Origin: DASXZH01 sp036502005
GTDB lineage: Bacteria; Armatimonadota; Fimbriimonadia; Fimbriimonadales; Fimbriimonadaceae
Assembly (NCBI GenBank): GCA_036502005.1
Contig: DASXZH010000097.1
Coordinates: 93,677 to 157,676 of the forward strand
DNA length: 64,000 bases
Reading direction: 5' to 3'
Positions 17,784 through 26,797 of the stretch are shown one piece after another. Below the pieces are notes generated by a model. It was not told where the DNA came from and did not search any database. It saw only the letters and a list, made by a program, of their open reading frames with translations. Both the position numbers and the translations under genes were made by a program. Positions within the stretch are counted from its first letter, which is position 1. The number at the start of each line of letters is the position of its first letter.

Positions 17784-18106
17784 TCGAGAATCGAAAACTC
17801 TTTTCCTCCGAATTCGACATTCGACATTCGAAAATCGAAAATCCCCGGGCCAGCGAGACAGCCCCAACCATCCCCTCCCGCACTCCGAGAGGCGCAATGC
17901 CATCCAGTCTTTCAAGAGTCGACCTTGAACTGTCATCCCGAACTCCGTGTGAGGGATCTCGGGCTTTGTGATCTATTTCGCTGAGTGGTCTCGACCAGGG
18001 TCGATGGGATGCAGGCCCAAAGGGCTGACAAGACTTAGCGAAGGTCGAAGGGTGCCTGAATGCTCGATATTTTAACGCCCGTTGCTGGGTCCAAATCCCA
18101 ACTTGT

Positions 18107-18339
18107 AATTTGTCATTGCGAGGAGTGGAAGCGCGCCGAAGGCGCGCTGAAGCGACGCGGCAATCTGTGTGGCAAACCACCAGTTTCGATGCTAATCACA
18201 CATTAGGGGACGGGTCACCGTTCAAGCAAACCATCAAAGTGTATGCATCTTTACCAATGCCGGTGGCTCTTACAAATAGATTGCCGCGTCTCTTCAGCCG
18301 CGACTTCGTCGCACTGAAGCTCCTCGCAATGACAAATTA
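18107..18339. repeat. Cassette bounded by inverted GTCATTGCGAGGAG motifs
   Basis: Left end AATTTGTCATTGCGAGGAG (18107-18125); right end is its reverse complement, CTCCTCGCAATGACAAATT. Inside each end lie GACGCGGCAATCT and AGATTGCCGCGTC, also complementary. Related ends recur at 35311-35458, 39791-39855 and 48500-48640. Confidence 0.8.
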
Positions 18340-18565
18340 GAAGCTCGGGCCTTGGTCTTAACGTTTGTCCCTTTTTCTAAAAGCCCCAAAGGGGCGACAC
18401 TGGAGTCTAGGTTCAACTTCAAAAAACCGGATGCTCCACCGCGAAGCGGTGACAGACATTAGCCCGGGGTCGCAGGCCCCGGGGACAGCCCCAACCCTCT
18501 CTCCCGAACCCTGAAAGGGTGCTACATCGCATCCAAAGACCCCAAGCCCCGAACCCTCCCTAGCG

Positions 18566-19159
18566 CTAAGCGGTTCTCCTAGCCGTGAGTTGACGAGCGT
18601 ACTCCTCCAGGCGCAGCTCATCCATGTCCTTACAAACCCCGCCAATCATGCCCTCCAGGACATGATGATAGGGCCGAAGTGCCGCGTAATCCGGAGCCAG
18701 CCTCACAAATTCCGCTGCCTCGATTGCCTGCAACCTGGCTTCCGAAGCTTTCTGCAGCTCCTCGTAACGGAGCTTTATCTCCGCCGGTGCCCTCTCTTCG
18801 TTGGGTTCGCATCCACCCAATTCCGGATAGAGCTCTTCTAAGGGATTCTGTTCGCCCCATATGCGCCACAACTCGCAATCTATTTTCTGCAAAAAGTCTT
18901 CGGACCTCAGGACGGCCCAGTGGACCGCCAAATAGAGCCGACGGCCTTCAGATATAACCTCAGCGCGAACAGCTTCACATAGCACATCCCGCAATAAGGG
19001 GGCAGGCAACATAGTCGTGAATGCAGAGTCCAGGCCGACTCTTGCAAGCAGATTCTGACTTGGTTGCCGTGCCGGCCAATAATATTCTTCGCTTAGCATA
19101 GAAGATTCGAATGCATCAGTCGTAGTATCGATCCTTTTAGTGGCGATTTCTGTCTCCAT
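18566..19159 (-). CDS. Uncharacterised alpha-helical protein
   Basis: 197 residues from the ATG at 19159 (METEIATKR...). I chose it because GGAGG lies seven bases upstream; the frame is open for 15 more codons. No signal peptide or membrane helix. It is rich in charged helices ('PAEIKLRYEELQKASEARLQ', 'MDELRLEEYARQLTARR'). I recognise no family. It sits between the repeat-rich region and the divergently transcribed restriction-modification module, so it may be an accessory gene of that island; that is only position. Confidence 0.6.
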   Translation of the reverse strand: METEIATKRIDTTTDAFESSMLSEEYYWPARQPSQNLLARVGLDSAFTTMLPAPLLRDVLCEAVRAEVISEGRRLYLAVHWAVLRSEDFLQKIDCELWRIWGEQNPLEELYPELGGCEPNEERAPAEIKLRYEELQKASEARLQAIEAAEFVRLAPDYAALRPYHHVLEGMIGGVCKDMDELRLEEYARQLTARRTA

Positions 19160-19342
19160 TTTTGGGCCTCCAAGGCTGAATACGCTATACGGCAGTTCGG
19201 GCAATCAAATGTGGAAAAGTTAGCCGCAGTCTGAGCGGCAACTTCAACCCCATTTCAGCGGACTTTCCTCCTATTAGCGGTCTATACTTCAAAGAGTAGT
19301 CGCGGTAGCGGCTACCTACCGCAAGACAGCCCAGGTTATCAA

Positions 19343-20017
19343 ATGAGCCTAATCAGATCAAAGGAGCGCGTCGCTAACCACGGAGAGGTATTCACCCCAG
19401 AGTGGATGGTCGAGGCAATGCTCGACCTGGTTAAAGAGGAAACCGAGCGTATAGATTCCCGTTTCCTAGAGCCGGCATGCGGAAGCGGAAATTTCCTCGT
19501 TCAGGTTCTAAAGCGCAAGCTAGCAGCGGTAGAGGCTAAATACGGTAGATCTGATTTCGAACGGCGTCACTTCGCCTTGCTCGGTTTAATGTGCATCTAC
19601 GGCATAGAACTTCTAGAGGATAACGTGGCCGAATGCCGGGCTAATCTACTGGATATCTTTTCGGAATACCTGAATCTAAATGATCGCGACAATTTACATC
19701 ACGCGGCCTCGTACGTGCTGGCATTAAACCTCGTCCATGGTGACGCGATGAAGATGATCGGCACTGACGGTCAACCAATCCTATTCTCAGAATGGGGCTA
19801 CCTTGGCAAAGGCAAGTTCCAACGACGCGATTTTCGCCTTGCCTCCCTAACCCTTGCATCCGCGTACAGCAAGAACTCGGATTACTACGAAACCGGTTCA
19901 CTGTGGGCCGAAAGCGGAAAGCACGAGATTTTCACCCCTGAGCGCACTTTCCCACCGATGACAGTCGCCGATATGGCCGCGTTTGAGACGGGCATCTCCA
20001 CAGCGGAGGCTGTTTGA
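19343..20017 (+). CDS. Adenine-specific DNA methylase subunit carrying the SAM motif
   Basis: 224 residues. 'NHGEVFTPEWMVEAMLDLV' and 'FLEPACGSGNFLVQVLKRK' are the N-terminal and motif I (SAM-binding) segments of N6-adenine methylases. 'IYGIELLEDNVAECRANLL' is motif II. There is no NPPY/DPPY catalytic motif, and the protein ends soon after 'RRDFRLASLTL'. The next gene starts inside its stop codon (GTGA overlap) and does carry NPPY. I read this as the SAM-handling partner in a two-protein methylase rather than a complete enzyme. Similar short 'restriction endonuclease subunit M' proteins occur in this arrangement elsewhere. Confidence 0.8.
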   Translation: MSLIRSKERVANHGEVFTPEWMVEAMLDLVKEETERIDSRFLEPACGSGNFLVQVLKRKLAAVEAKYGRSDFERRHFALLGLMCIYGIELLEDNVAECRANLLDIFSEYLNLNDRDNLHHAASYVLALNLVHGDAMKMIGTDGQPILFSEWGYLGKGKFQRRDFRLASLTLASAYSKNSDYYETGSLWAESGKHEIFTPERTFPPMTVADMAAFETGISTAEAV

Positions 20018-21645
20018 GCGGTCAGGCGAGCTTCACCCTGCGGGGCCGCAATCCAGACGTACTAACCTGTATCGCCAACCTCTCAAACGACGAGGTCTTT
20101 ACGCCTCCCGAATTTGCGAACCGGCTGTTGGACACGCTCGCGGAGGCGTGGGCTGCAGAAAATGGGGGTGCGAACATCTGGGCAGACAAAACCGTTCGCT
20201 TTCTCGATCCATGCACAAAAGCCGGCGTTTTCCTTCGAGAAATCACCCGACGACTGGTCGTTGGACTCGCGAAAGAGATGCCCAACATCCAAGAACGGGT
20301 TGAACATATTCTTACGCAGCAGGTATTCGGGCTTGCTATAACCAATCTGACAGGTCTGCTGTCTCGCCGTAGCGTGTACTGCTCAAAACACGCCTCGGGC
20401 CCCCATTCAATCGTGCACTCATTTGCTAACGACGATGGAAACATCTGGTTTGAGCGGTCTGAGCACACGTGGGCAAACGGTAAATGTAGTTATTGCGGAG
20501 CAAGCCAAAACACTCTAGATCGTGGCGAAGACCATGAAACCCACGCCTATGCATTTATTCATCAGAGCGACATCAATTCTTGGATTACTGAAATTTTTGG
20601 AGGCGAAATGCAATTCGACGTAATCATTGGTAACCCGCCCTACCAGTTAAACGATGGGGGCGGGAGCGGCTCTAGCGCCTCTCCTATCTATCAAATCTTT
20701 GTAGAGCAAGCGAAAAGGCTTTCTCCCAGGTTTTTGACCATGATTATTCCCTCCCGTTGGTTTACCGGCGGAAAGGGCCTAGACGAATTTCGAGAGTCAA
20801 TGCTGTCCGACGGAAGGATCAAATACCTTGACGATTATCCGATTTCTGCGGACGTGTTCGCCAAGAGCGGTCCAAAAGGGGGAGTATGTTTCTTTGCTTG
20901 GGACGACGCTCACGCCGGAGATTGCAGAGTTACCACACATTTCCAGGGCAACTCTTCGGAGACTGTCCGCCCCTTACTCGAAAAAGGAGCGGACGTGTTT
21001 ATCCGCTTTAATGAGGGCATTAAGGTTCTTCAGAAGATCGCCGCCGTTGATGGCGCGTCTCCTCAGAGTCTGGCTTTACCGGCAGATCGTCGCTTCGATC
21101 GTCTGGTCAGCACTCGAAAACCGTTCGGGTTTGCATCTAACTACACGGGTCGCACTCGCTCGGAGGAGGACGATGTCCGTATTGTTCAAAAGGGAGGCGC
21201 AGGATACGTAAGCCGAAAGGAAGTCTTAACTGGCACTCGACTTATCGACTCATGGAAGATATTCGTCGGATTTGCCGCTCCCGGTACCGGCGACAAGGAC
21301 ACCTACCCTCACCGAATTATCAGCACGCCCTTCATAGGCGAGCCGGGGGAAGTGTCGACCGAAACATTTCTTTGCATTGGACCATTCGAGACTAGCGAAG
21401 AGGCTAAGAGCGCATTGTCGTACCTTTCCTGCCGATTAACTCGTTTCTTGATCCTTTTACACAAGCCGTCCCAGAACACCACGCGTCACGTTTACACCTT
21501 CGTTCCAACCCAGGACTGGGATAAGCAATGGACTGACCAGGAGCTTTATGCCAAATATGGCATCACTGCGGCGGAACAAGAGTTTATAGAAAAGGTGGTC
21601 CGTCCGATGGATCTTAATTTGTTTGGTGGTCCGGTTGAAGACTAA
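20014..21645 (+). CDS. Eco57I-type N6-adenine DNA methylase subunit
   Basis: 543 residues, start GTG. It has the 'DEVFTPPEFANRLLDTL' entry motif, a degenerate motif I ('FLDPCTKAGVFLREI', where a G-x-G loop would be expected), and the catalytic motif IV 'FDVIIGNPPYQL', then 'FLTMIIPSRWFTGGKGLDEF'. A CxxC knuckle ('CSYCGASQN') lies near residue 165. The C-terminal ~250 residues probably include target recognition. It would methylate adenine in host DNA to protect it from the helicase-nuclease encoded next. It overlaps both neighbours, so one operon is certain in practice. Confidence 0.85.
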   Translation: MSGQASFTLRGRNPDVLTCIANLSNDEVFTPPEFANRLLDTLAEAWAAENGGANIWADKTVRFLDPCTKAGVFLREITRRLVVGLAKEMPNIQERVEHILTQQVFGLAITNLTGLLSRRSVYCSKHASGPHSIVHSFANDDGNIWFERSEHTWANGKCSYCGASQNTLDRGEDHETHAYAFIHQSDINSWITEIFGGEMQFDVIIGNPPYQLNDGGGSGSSASPIYQIFVEQAKRLSPRFLTMIIPSRWFTGGKGLDEFRESMLSDGRIKYLDDYPISADVFAKSGPKGGVCFFAWDDAHAGDCRVTTHFQGNSSETVRPLLEKGADVFIRFNEGIKVLQKIAAVDGASPQSLALPADRRFDRLVSTRKPFGFASNYTGRTRSEEDDVRIVQKGGAGYVSRKEVLTGTRLIDSWKIFVGFAAPGTGDKDTYPHRIISTPFIGEPGEVSTETFLCIGPFETSEEAKSALSYLSCRLTRFLILLHKPSQNTTRHVYTFVPTQDWDKQWTDQELYAKYGITAAEQEFIEKVVRPMDLNLFGGPVED

Positions 21646-24175
21646 ATCGATCGAAGAGATACTAGTGCCGAAGCCGGAGGCTCGACCGCACATCTACGCT
21701 TACTCAATTGCCGACGAAGCTCACAAAGGCCTGCTTAAGGTCGGCCAAACGACCCGTAATGTGAAGCAGCGTATCGCAGAACAGCTCAAGACTGCGTCGA
21801 TAAAGAACTTCACTATCGAGTTGGACGAGTCTGGCGAACGCGACGACGGCACCATCATCACAGACCACCAGGTGCGAGCAGCACTCGAAAGAAAGGGGCT
21901 TCTTAAGCACGAGTTGGAATGGATGAAGTGTTCGGTCGCGGACGTTTTGACCGTACTCGCAGAAATTCGCTCCGGCCAGTCATTCACAGGAACCCACCAC
22001 GAAACCTTCCGAATGCGGCCGGAACAGGCTGAAGCGGTAGATAAAACCTATTCCTACTTCCATTCGATTTGGCAAGAGAACGTCCAAGCCATGCCGCGGT
22101 TCCTCTGGAACGCCAAGATGCGTTTCGGCAAGACTTTCGCATCGTACCAACTCGCCAAAAAACTTGGAGCGAAGCGTGTGCTTGTGGTGACCTTCAAGCC
22201 TTTAGTTGAGGACGCCTGGCGATCAGACTTAGAGTCCCACGTCGATTTCAGCGGATGGCAATACCTTTCCCGAAACAGCGGCAGCGATCCAACGCAAATC
22301 GAAAGCAACAAACCAGTCGTCTATTTTGGATCCTTCCAGGACCTGCTCGGCCGAGACGCGGTAGGCAATATAAAGTCAAAAAACGAATGGCTGCACGCCA
22401 TCAACTGGGACTTAGTCATTTTCGACGAATACCATTTCGGAGCATGGCGCGAGACCGCAAAAGAGCTTTTCGAAGGTGAGGAGGATGCGGTCGCAAAAAT
22501 CGAATCAAAGATCGAATACGGGGAGGGCCTAGAAGATATCAACGAAGTCCTGGGAGAGCTTTCGGAGAAGGAGTCGGAGTTTCTCCCGATTACCACCAAG
22601 GCCTACCTATATCTTTCAGGAACGCCATTTCGTGCTCTCGCAACGGGCGAGTTTATTGAAGAGCAGATATTCAACTGGACCTATACCGATGAGCAACGAT
22701 CAAAGGAGGAGTTTGGGGCGGCTTACCCAAAACAGAGGAATCCTTACGCTGCCTTGCCTCAGATGCGCCTGCTTACCTATCAAATGCCAAACGAATTGCT
22801 TGCCATTGCTAGCGCCGGACAATTCGACGAGTTCGACCTTAACGCATTCTTTGAAGCCTCTGGAACAGGTCCGAGAGCCGAATTCAGGCACAAAAGCGAA
22901 GTGCAAAAATGGCTGGACCTCATCCGTGGAGGATATTTGCCCAAAGAGGCCGAGCATCTTAAGACCGGGACGCGCCCGCCGTTCCCATATTCCGATGTGC
23001 GATTGCTACCCTACTTGCAACACTCTTTTTGGTTTCTCCCGAACGTCGCGACTTGCCATGCGATGGCTAATTTAATGAGGGAAAAGCATAACACCTATTG
23101 GCGTGATTACGACGTTATTGTTGCTGCCGGAAACGCCGTCGGCGATGGTCTGGCTGCGTTGCCGCCTGTACGGAGGGCGATGGGTAGCGGGTTCGAGACC
23201 AAGACGATCACACTTTCATGTGGGAAGCTGACAACAGGTGTAACCGTTGCTCAATGGTCATCGATCTTGATGCTGCGAAATCTTAAGTCGCCGGAAACTT
23301 ATTTTCAGTCTGCTTTTCGAGTCCAATCACCATGGTCTATCAAAAATCCAAACGGCGACAATCCAAACGAAGAAGAGATTCTAAAGCCGATATGCTTCGT
23401 CTTCGACTTCGCTCCGACGCGTGCCCTGCGGCAGCTTTCCGATTATGCTCTGGGATTGTCCCCGAACGAAGCTAATCCTGAACAAGCCGTTAAAGACCTC
23501 GTGTCCTTTCTGCCGGTTCTGGCCTACGACGGCGCAAACATGACGCAAATCGATGCCGGCGGCATCCTGGACATTGCGATGGCGGGAACTTCGGCCGTGC
23601 TGTTAGCCCGCAAATGGGAGAGCGCGTTGCTTGTAAATGTCGACAACGACACTCTGCGCCGGGTGCTCCAAAACCCAGAAGCGATGGCTGCCGTCGAACG
23701 CATTGAAGGTTGGAGAGCCTTAGGCGACAACGTTCTCGAAACCATTATCAACAAAAGCGAGAAGGTTAAAGAGCTTAAGAACAAGGCCAAGAACGGCAAG
23801 TTAACGGAGAAAGAGAAAAAGCAACTTTCCGACGAGGAGAAGGACCTTAAATCAAAGAGAAAGATGGTTCAAGAGAAGCTGATTAAGTTCGCGACCCGAA
23901 TTCCGGCCTTCATGTACCTCACCGATTTTCGAGAAAACACTCTCCAAGACGTAATCAATAAGCTCGAGCCCGAACTATTTGTCGCTGTCACGGGACTGAG
24001 CATCGAAGATTTTCATCTCTTGGTGCAACTCAAAATATTCAACACCGAGCAGATGAACCAGGCTGTGTTCGCTTTTCGTCGTTACGAGGACGCATCCTTG
24101 CGCTACACAGGCATTGAAAGCCATGAGGGACTCAGCCGTTACGGCCTGTACGACACTGTTGTGGCAAAAGAGTAG
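21635..24175 (+). CDS. GIY-YIG (T5orf172) nuclease - DEAD/DEAH helicase restriction enzyme
   Basis: 846 residues if it starts at TTG 21635 (M-K-T-K-S-I-E-E-I), with GGTGG upstream; the frame extends to TTG 21623. The N-terminal ~100 residues are a T5orf172/GIY-YIG nuclease ('HIYAYSIADEAHKGLLKVGQ'). Then comes an SF2 helicase core: motif I 'AKMRFGKTFASYQLA', motif II 'VIFDEYHFGAW', a SAT-like 'YLYLSGTPFRA', and motif VI-like 'YFQSAFRVQSPW'. A charged coiled segment lies near residue 710 ('VKELKNKAKNGKLTEKEKKQ'). It is the predicted ATP-dependent restriction subunit of the module. The 11-base overlap with the methylase gene implies coordinated translation. Confidence 0.88.
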   Translation: MKTKSIEEILVPKPEARPHIYAYSIADEAHKGLLKVGQTTRNVKQRIAEQLKTASIKNFTIELDESGERDDGTIITDHQVRAALERKGLLKHELEWMKCSVADVLTVLAEIRSGQSFTGTHHETFRMRPEQAEAVDKTYSYFHSIWQENVQAMPRFLWNAKMRFGKTFASYQLAKKLGAKRVLVVTFKPLVEDAWRSDLESHVDFSGWQYLSRNSGSDPTQIESNKPVVYFGSFQDLLGRDAVGNIKSKNEWLHAINWDLVIFDEYHFGAWRETAKELFEGEEDAVAKIESKIEYGEGLEDINEVLGELSEKESEFLPITTKAYLYLSGTPFRALATGEFIEEQIFNWTYTDEQRSKEEFGAAYPKQRNPYAALPQMRLLTYQMPNELLAIASAGQFDEFDLNAFFEASGTGPRAEFRHKSEVQKWLDLIRGGYLPKEAEHLKTGTRPPFPYSDVRLLPYLQHSFWFLPNVATCHAMANLMREKHNTYWRDYDVIVAAGNAVGDGLAALPPVRRAMGSGFETKTITLSCGKLTTGVTVAQWSSILMLRNLKSPETYFQSAFRVQSPWSIKNPNGDNPNEEEILKPICFVFDFAPTRALRQLSDYALGLSPNEANPEQAVKDLVSFLPVLAYDGANMTQIDAGGILDIAMAGTSAVLLARKWESALLVNVDNDTLRRVLQNPEAMAAVERIEGWRALGDNVLETIINKSEKVKELKNKAKNGKLTEKEKKQLSDEEKDLKSKRKMVQEKLIKFATRIPAFMYLTDFRENTLQDVINKLEPELFVAVTGLSIEDFHLLVQLKIFNTEQMNQAVFAFRRYEDASLRYTGIESHEGLSRYGLYDTVVAKE

Positions 24176-24249
24176 TAGTCTCCAGCAAAAGTACAACTGC
24201 CTCAAAAAAACGCTTTCACATTAACGAACCCTCCCCCGTCTCTCTTCAC

Positions 24250-24771
24250 GTGACCCAAGAAGAAGTAGAAATCTTTACACCTGTTTGGACAAGCCAACTC
24301 CCGCCGCCGGCCAGAGCAGGCGCGAAGGGCGGCAAGCCGCTTGCCCTCAACCCAGAAAAAGCAGGCCACATCCTCGCCAGCGTTGCTCAAGGCGTTAAGC
24401 CCAAAGCCGCCTTCCTCCTCGCAGGACTATCGGCCGAAACCTACCAGCGATACGTAAACCTCGTCAACAAACACCAAAACGGCCAGCTAGAACAAAACCA
24501 AAACAACGCCTACATTGTCGCCTTCTTCAAACTTCAGCAACACGCCATAAACCAGGCCATCATGCAATACGCCAATGCCCAGGCTCGCGCGGTTAATGGA
24601 GAAGTCTTGAAATCAGGTTCCACCAAGACCATAACGACCACCAGACAAGCCGTTGTAAAAGGCGAAGTCATCGAGCTCGTCGACGTCATAACCACAGTCG
24701 TACAAAACGAAAAAGAACTCGTCCCACGCATCCCCCGCAGCACAAACTATATCGAGGAAGACTATTTTTGA
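24250..24771 (+). CDS. Small protein with terminase-small-subunit-like N-terminus
   Basis: 173 residues, GTG start, 74 bases after the restriction gene. 'LNPEKAGHILASVAQGVKPKAAFLLAGLSAETYQRYVN' looks like the HTH that opens many phage terminase small subunits. The following helix ('QQHAINQAIMQYANAQ') and a basic/acidic tail fit a DNA-binding oligomer. No large terminase or other phage gene is nearby, so it may be a phage remnant or a domesticated DNA-binding accessory to the restriction module. Assignment tentative. Confidence 0.5.
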   Translation: MTQEEVEIFTPVWTSQLPPPARAGAKGGKPLALNPEKAGHILASVAQGVKPKAAFLLAGLSAETYQRYVNLVNKHQNGQLEQNQNNAYIVAFFKLQQHAINQAIMQYANAQARAVNGEVLKSGSTKTITTTRQAVVKGEVIELVDVITTVVQNEKELVPRIPRSTNYIEEDYF

Positions 24772-24775
24772 ACCT

Positions 24776-24792
24776 GTATTGACTGTCAATAC
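24776..24792. promoter_or_regulatory. 17-bp perfect palindrome
   Basis: GTATTGAC-T-GTCAATAC, four bases after the preceding stop codon. A further half-site-like CCAATAC follows at 24796. It could be a regulator binding site or a hairpin; no T-tract follows, so it is not a standard terminator. Confidence 0.5.
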
Positions 24793-24845
24793 CTGCCAAT
24801 ACCCCTACGCAAAGCACCTTGAAAACTTAATATCGCCGCCATGTT

Positions 24846-25211
24846 TCAATATGAATTCATCCAGCCGCTGAACACGTTGGATTTCTTAAGTGTCGTCTCG
24901 TAGGTCTTCTGTGCAGCCAACTCGTCACTAAAAACTTTGCTGTAATCAGCAGCCTCCGAAGCTACGGAACTCTTGGGATAACGCGAGGCCACAAGGTTCA
25001 TGTGGCCAATCGCGTTAGCCAATAACCCCTCGTGGGCGCCCATCCAGCGCCACCAGGGGTTGAAGTTGCTAAGCCTTTCCTCAGCGCACGCCTCCCTATA
25101 GGCAGCCAAAGGCGCGGAATCCGTTTTCGGATACTTCTTCAGAATCAAAGAGCAGATATCCACCGTGTGCTGAAGGCATTCGTGCTCCAAATGGTGCCTC
25201 GTTAGCGCCAT
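24846..25211 (-). CDS. C-terminal piece of a split TPR protein
   Basis: 121 codons in a different frame from the 520-codon piece, overlapping it by ten bases. Its frame is open upstream of the nominal ATG ('...NCDRNPGTASKADN' then MALTRHHLEHEC), so the ATG need not be a true start. The content is TPR-like helices ('HTVDICSLILKKYPKTDSAP', 'NAIGHMNLVASRYPKSSVAS'), the same 'KYPKS' style as the upstream piece ('KEYPQSSLADAA', 'TKYPHSRFKPSA'). I think it is the C-terminus of one protein separated by a frameshift near 25240. Confidence 0.6.
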   Translation of the reverse strand: MALTRHHLEHECLQHTVDICSLILKKYPKTDSAPLAAYREACAEERLSNFNPWWRWMGAHEGLLANAIGHMNLVASRYPKSSVASEAADYSKVFSDELAAQKTYETTLKKSNVFSGWMNSY

Positions 25212-26764
25212 GTTGTCAGCCTTGGATGCCGTACCAGGGTTCCGATCGCAGTTGCTCGGCCGCCGCGCCAGAGGGGCGCGTTGTAAAGAAGAAGAGTTCG
25301 CCGCTTATAGTAGTAGCCCGCTAGCTCCAACAATCCCTTTGCCTTGGCGGATGGGCCACTCGCTGAGTTCGCCTGATAGGTCAGTTGAGCCAAATCCTTG
25401 GCCGTCTGCAATGGATCCTGGATGGGGCCTGTATCGAAGGGCGGGTCATCGAGTCCGGTATGGGCCATCAGTAGCCGAAGTTTCTTGGGTAAAGAACTCA
25501 AACTACGCTCTGCCAATGCATATTTGTTCTGGCGTAAATATCGTAAGCCGATCGTGTAACGCAGGAGGTTGCGGTGCCCATTAGAAGGGTGAGTGGCCAG
25601 ATACCGCTCAATCTCTTGCGGCGTCATTTTGGCGTCCAACATGTAAGCGATATCAAAGGTGAACTCCGGATACCCCTTGGCCTTTTCGGACCAGTTGCTG
25701 AGCCAGTAAAGTTGGTCGAGAGCCTGGCCAAGTTGGCCTTCACGGTCGAACAGATAGGCAAGGGCTTCGCGAGCGCCGACCGCCAAGTAATCCTTTGGGC
25801 CGACGGACGCAACCAGCTTGTATTCTCGTTCCGCCGTTTTCAATTGGCTATCTCGCTGAGCCATGGTGCCGAGCAAGTAGTGGGCGATGCCCCATTCCTC
25901 AGTTCCATAACTTGCACCTTGCGCGGCACGCGTGGCAAAAGCTTTACAATCGGCCAATTCGTTGTCCGAATAGCAAATCTGCCCGAGCCTGGCGAGGAGT
26001 TTTGCAGATGCGTTAGGGCATGCCTTTGCAATCCTAGCGATCTCAGCCCGTTCCTTCCTAGTCGTTCGCGTCATCTCAAGGCGAAGCTGGACGTATTCAG
26101 CGAGAAGCGCCGGATCGAATTTTATGCCACCAGCGAACTTGCCCGACTCGGAAGGGGAAAGTCGCGACAGCGTTGCCCGAAACTTATTTGCCGCATAAAC
26201 AGCGTCATCGAGAGTCTGCGCATTTCCGAAAACTCGAATCCAGGTTGCAGCCGTCAAGTCGGCTCTGTTGAGAGTGGTATAGCATCGGACGAGCGAAGTC
26301 AACGCGTTTAACCTCTGATCGTGGTTCAGATTGCAGCCCAGCTGAGCCTTATACAGGCTTGCCGCATCGCCATATTTCTGTTGCAAAAAGGCAATCCGTG
26401 CTCTCCAACCAAGGGCGCTTGGCTTAAACCGGCTATGCGGGTATTTAGTGATGAGCTCGTGCAGATCGTCGCCAGGCTGGCTCAGTCCATTGACTGTATC
26501 GGCCTGAAGAGAGCTGCGGGCCGCCATCATGAGTGCGGCATCGGCGAGCGAGGACTGTGGATACTCCTTAGCGCAAGCGCGGTAAAGGTCGGCCGCCGAG
26601 GCATATTGTTCGGCATCAAACGCGCGTGAAGCCCGCTCGTATGCGGCGTAGCAACGGAGGCTTGGCGGCAACGAGTTTGGCTCGGGGAGAGGCTGTTTGC
26701 TTCCTAGCGTAGTCGCGGTGAGCAGCGACTTTGTAGAGGCCGTGAGGGTGGTGCCTTCCAGCAA
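25202..26764 (-). CDS. Middle piece of a split TPR protein
   Basis: 520 codons with at least six TPR-like repeats of the outer-membrane-assembly type ('AYERASRAFDAEQYASAADLY', 'ELITKYPHSRFKPSALGWRA', 'QGASYGTEEWGIAHYLLGTM'). The nominal TTG start has no ribosome site and lies in the same frame as the preceding 122-codon gene, with a single TGA (26798-26800) between them. The readthrough sequence 'GFLVRRISLLRLLEG' looks like a normal continuation. The last ~16 codons after 'YNAPLWRGGRA' look unlike TPR sequence, consistent with a frameshift there. Confidence 0.7.
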   Translation of the reverse strand: MLEGTTLTASTKSLLTATTLGSKQPLPEPNSLPPSLRCYAAYERASRAFDAEQYASAADLYRACAKEYPQSSLADAALMMAARSSLQADTVNGLSQPGDDLHELITKYPHSRFKPSALGWRARIAFLQQKYGDAASLYKAQLGCNLNHDQRLNALTSLVRCYTTLNRADLTAATWIRVFGNAQTLDDAVYAANKFRATLSRLSPSESGKFAGGIKFDPALLAEYVQLRLEMTRTTRKERAEIARIAKACPNASAKLLARLGQICYSDNELADCKAFATRAAQGASYGTEEWGIAHYLLGTMAQRDSQLKTAEREYKLVASVGPKDYLAVGAREALAYLFDREGQLGQALDQLYWLSNWSEKAKGYPEFTFDIAYMLDAKMTPQEIERYLATHPSNGHRNLLRYTIGLRYLRQNKYALAERSLSSLPKKLRLLMAHTGLDDPPFDTGPIQDPLQTAKDLAQLTYQANSASGPSAKAKGLLELAGYYYKRRTLLLYNAPLWRGGRATAIGTLVRHPRLTTWR

Positions 26765-26797
26765 CCGCAGAAGGGAGATTCTGCGGACAAGAAAGCC

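Larger units (their letters stand above)
17352..18565. other. 1.2-kb non-coding region packed with short repeats
   Basis: I find no credible gene here. It holds a heptad array (17471-17540), two copies of a 'GGCCGTCGCGACTAGCGAC' block, several TTCGACATTCGAAAATCG-type runs (17598-17621, 17813-17846), a cassette bounded by inverted 'GTCATTGCGAGGAG' motifs (18107-18339), and GC-rich hairpin-prone text around 18440-18560 ('GCCCGGGGTCGCAGGCCCCG'). Frames that look open here simply read through the repeats. Confidence 0.8.

Noticed and set aside
24250..24771. Prophage
   Set aside because: Only the N-terminal HTH resembles a terminase small subunit; no large terminase, portal, capsid or integrase follows.
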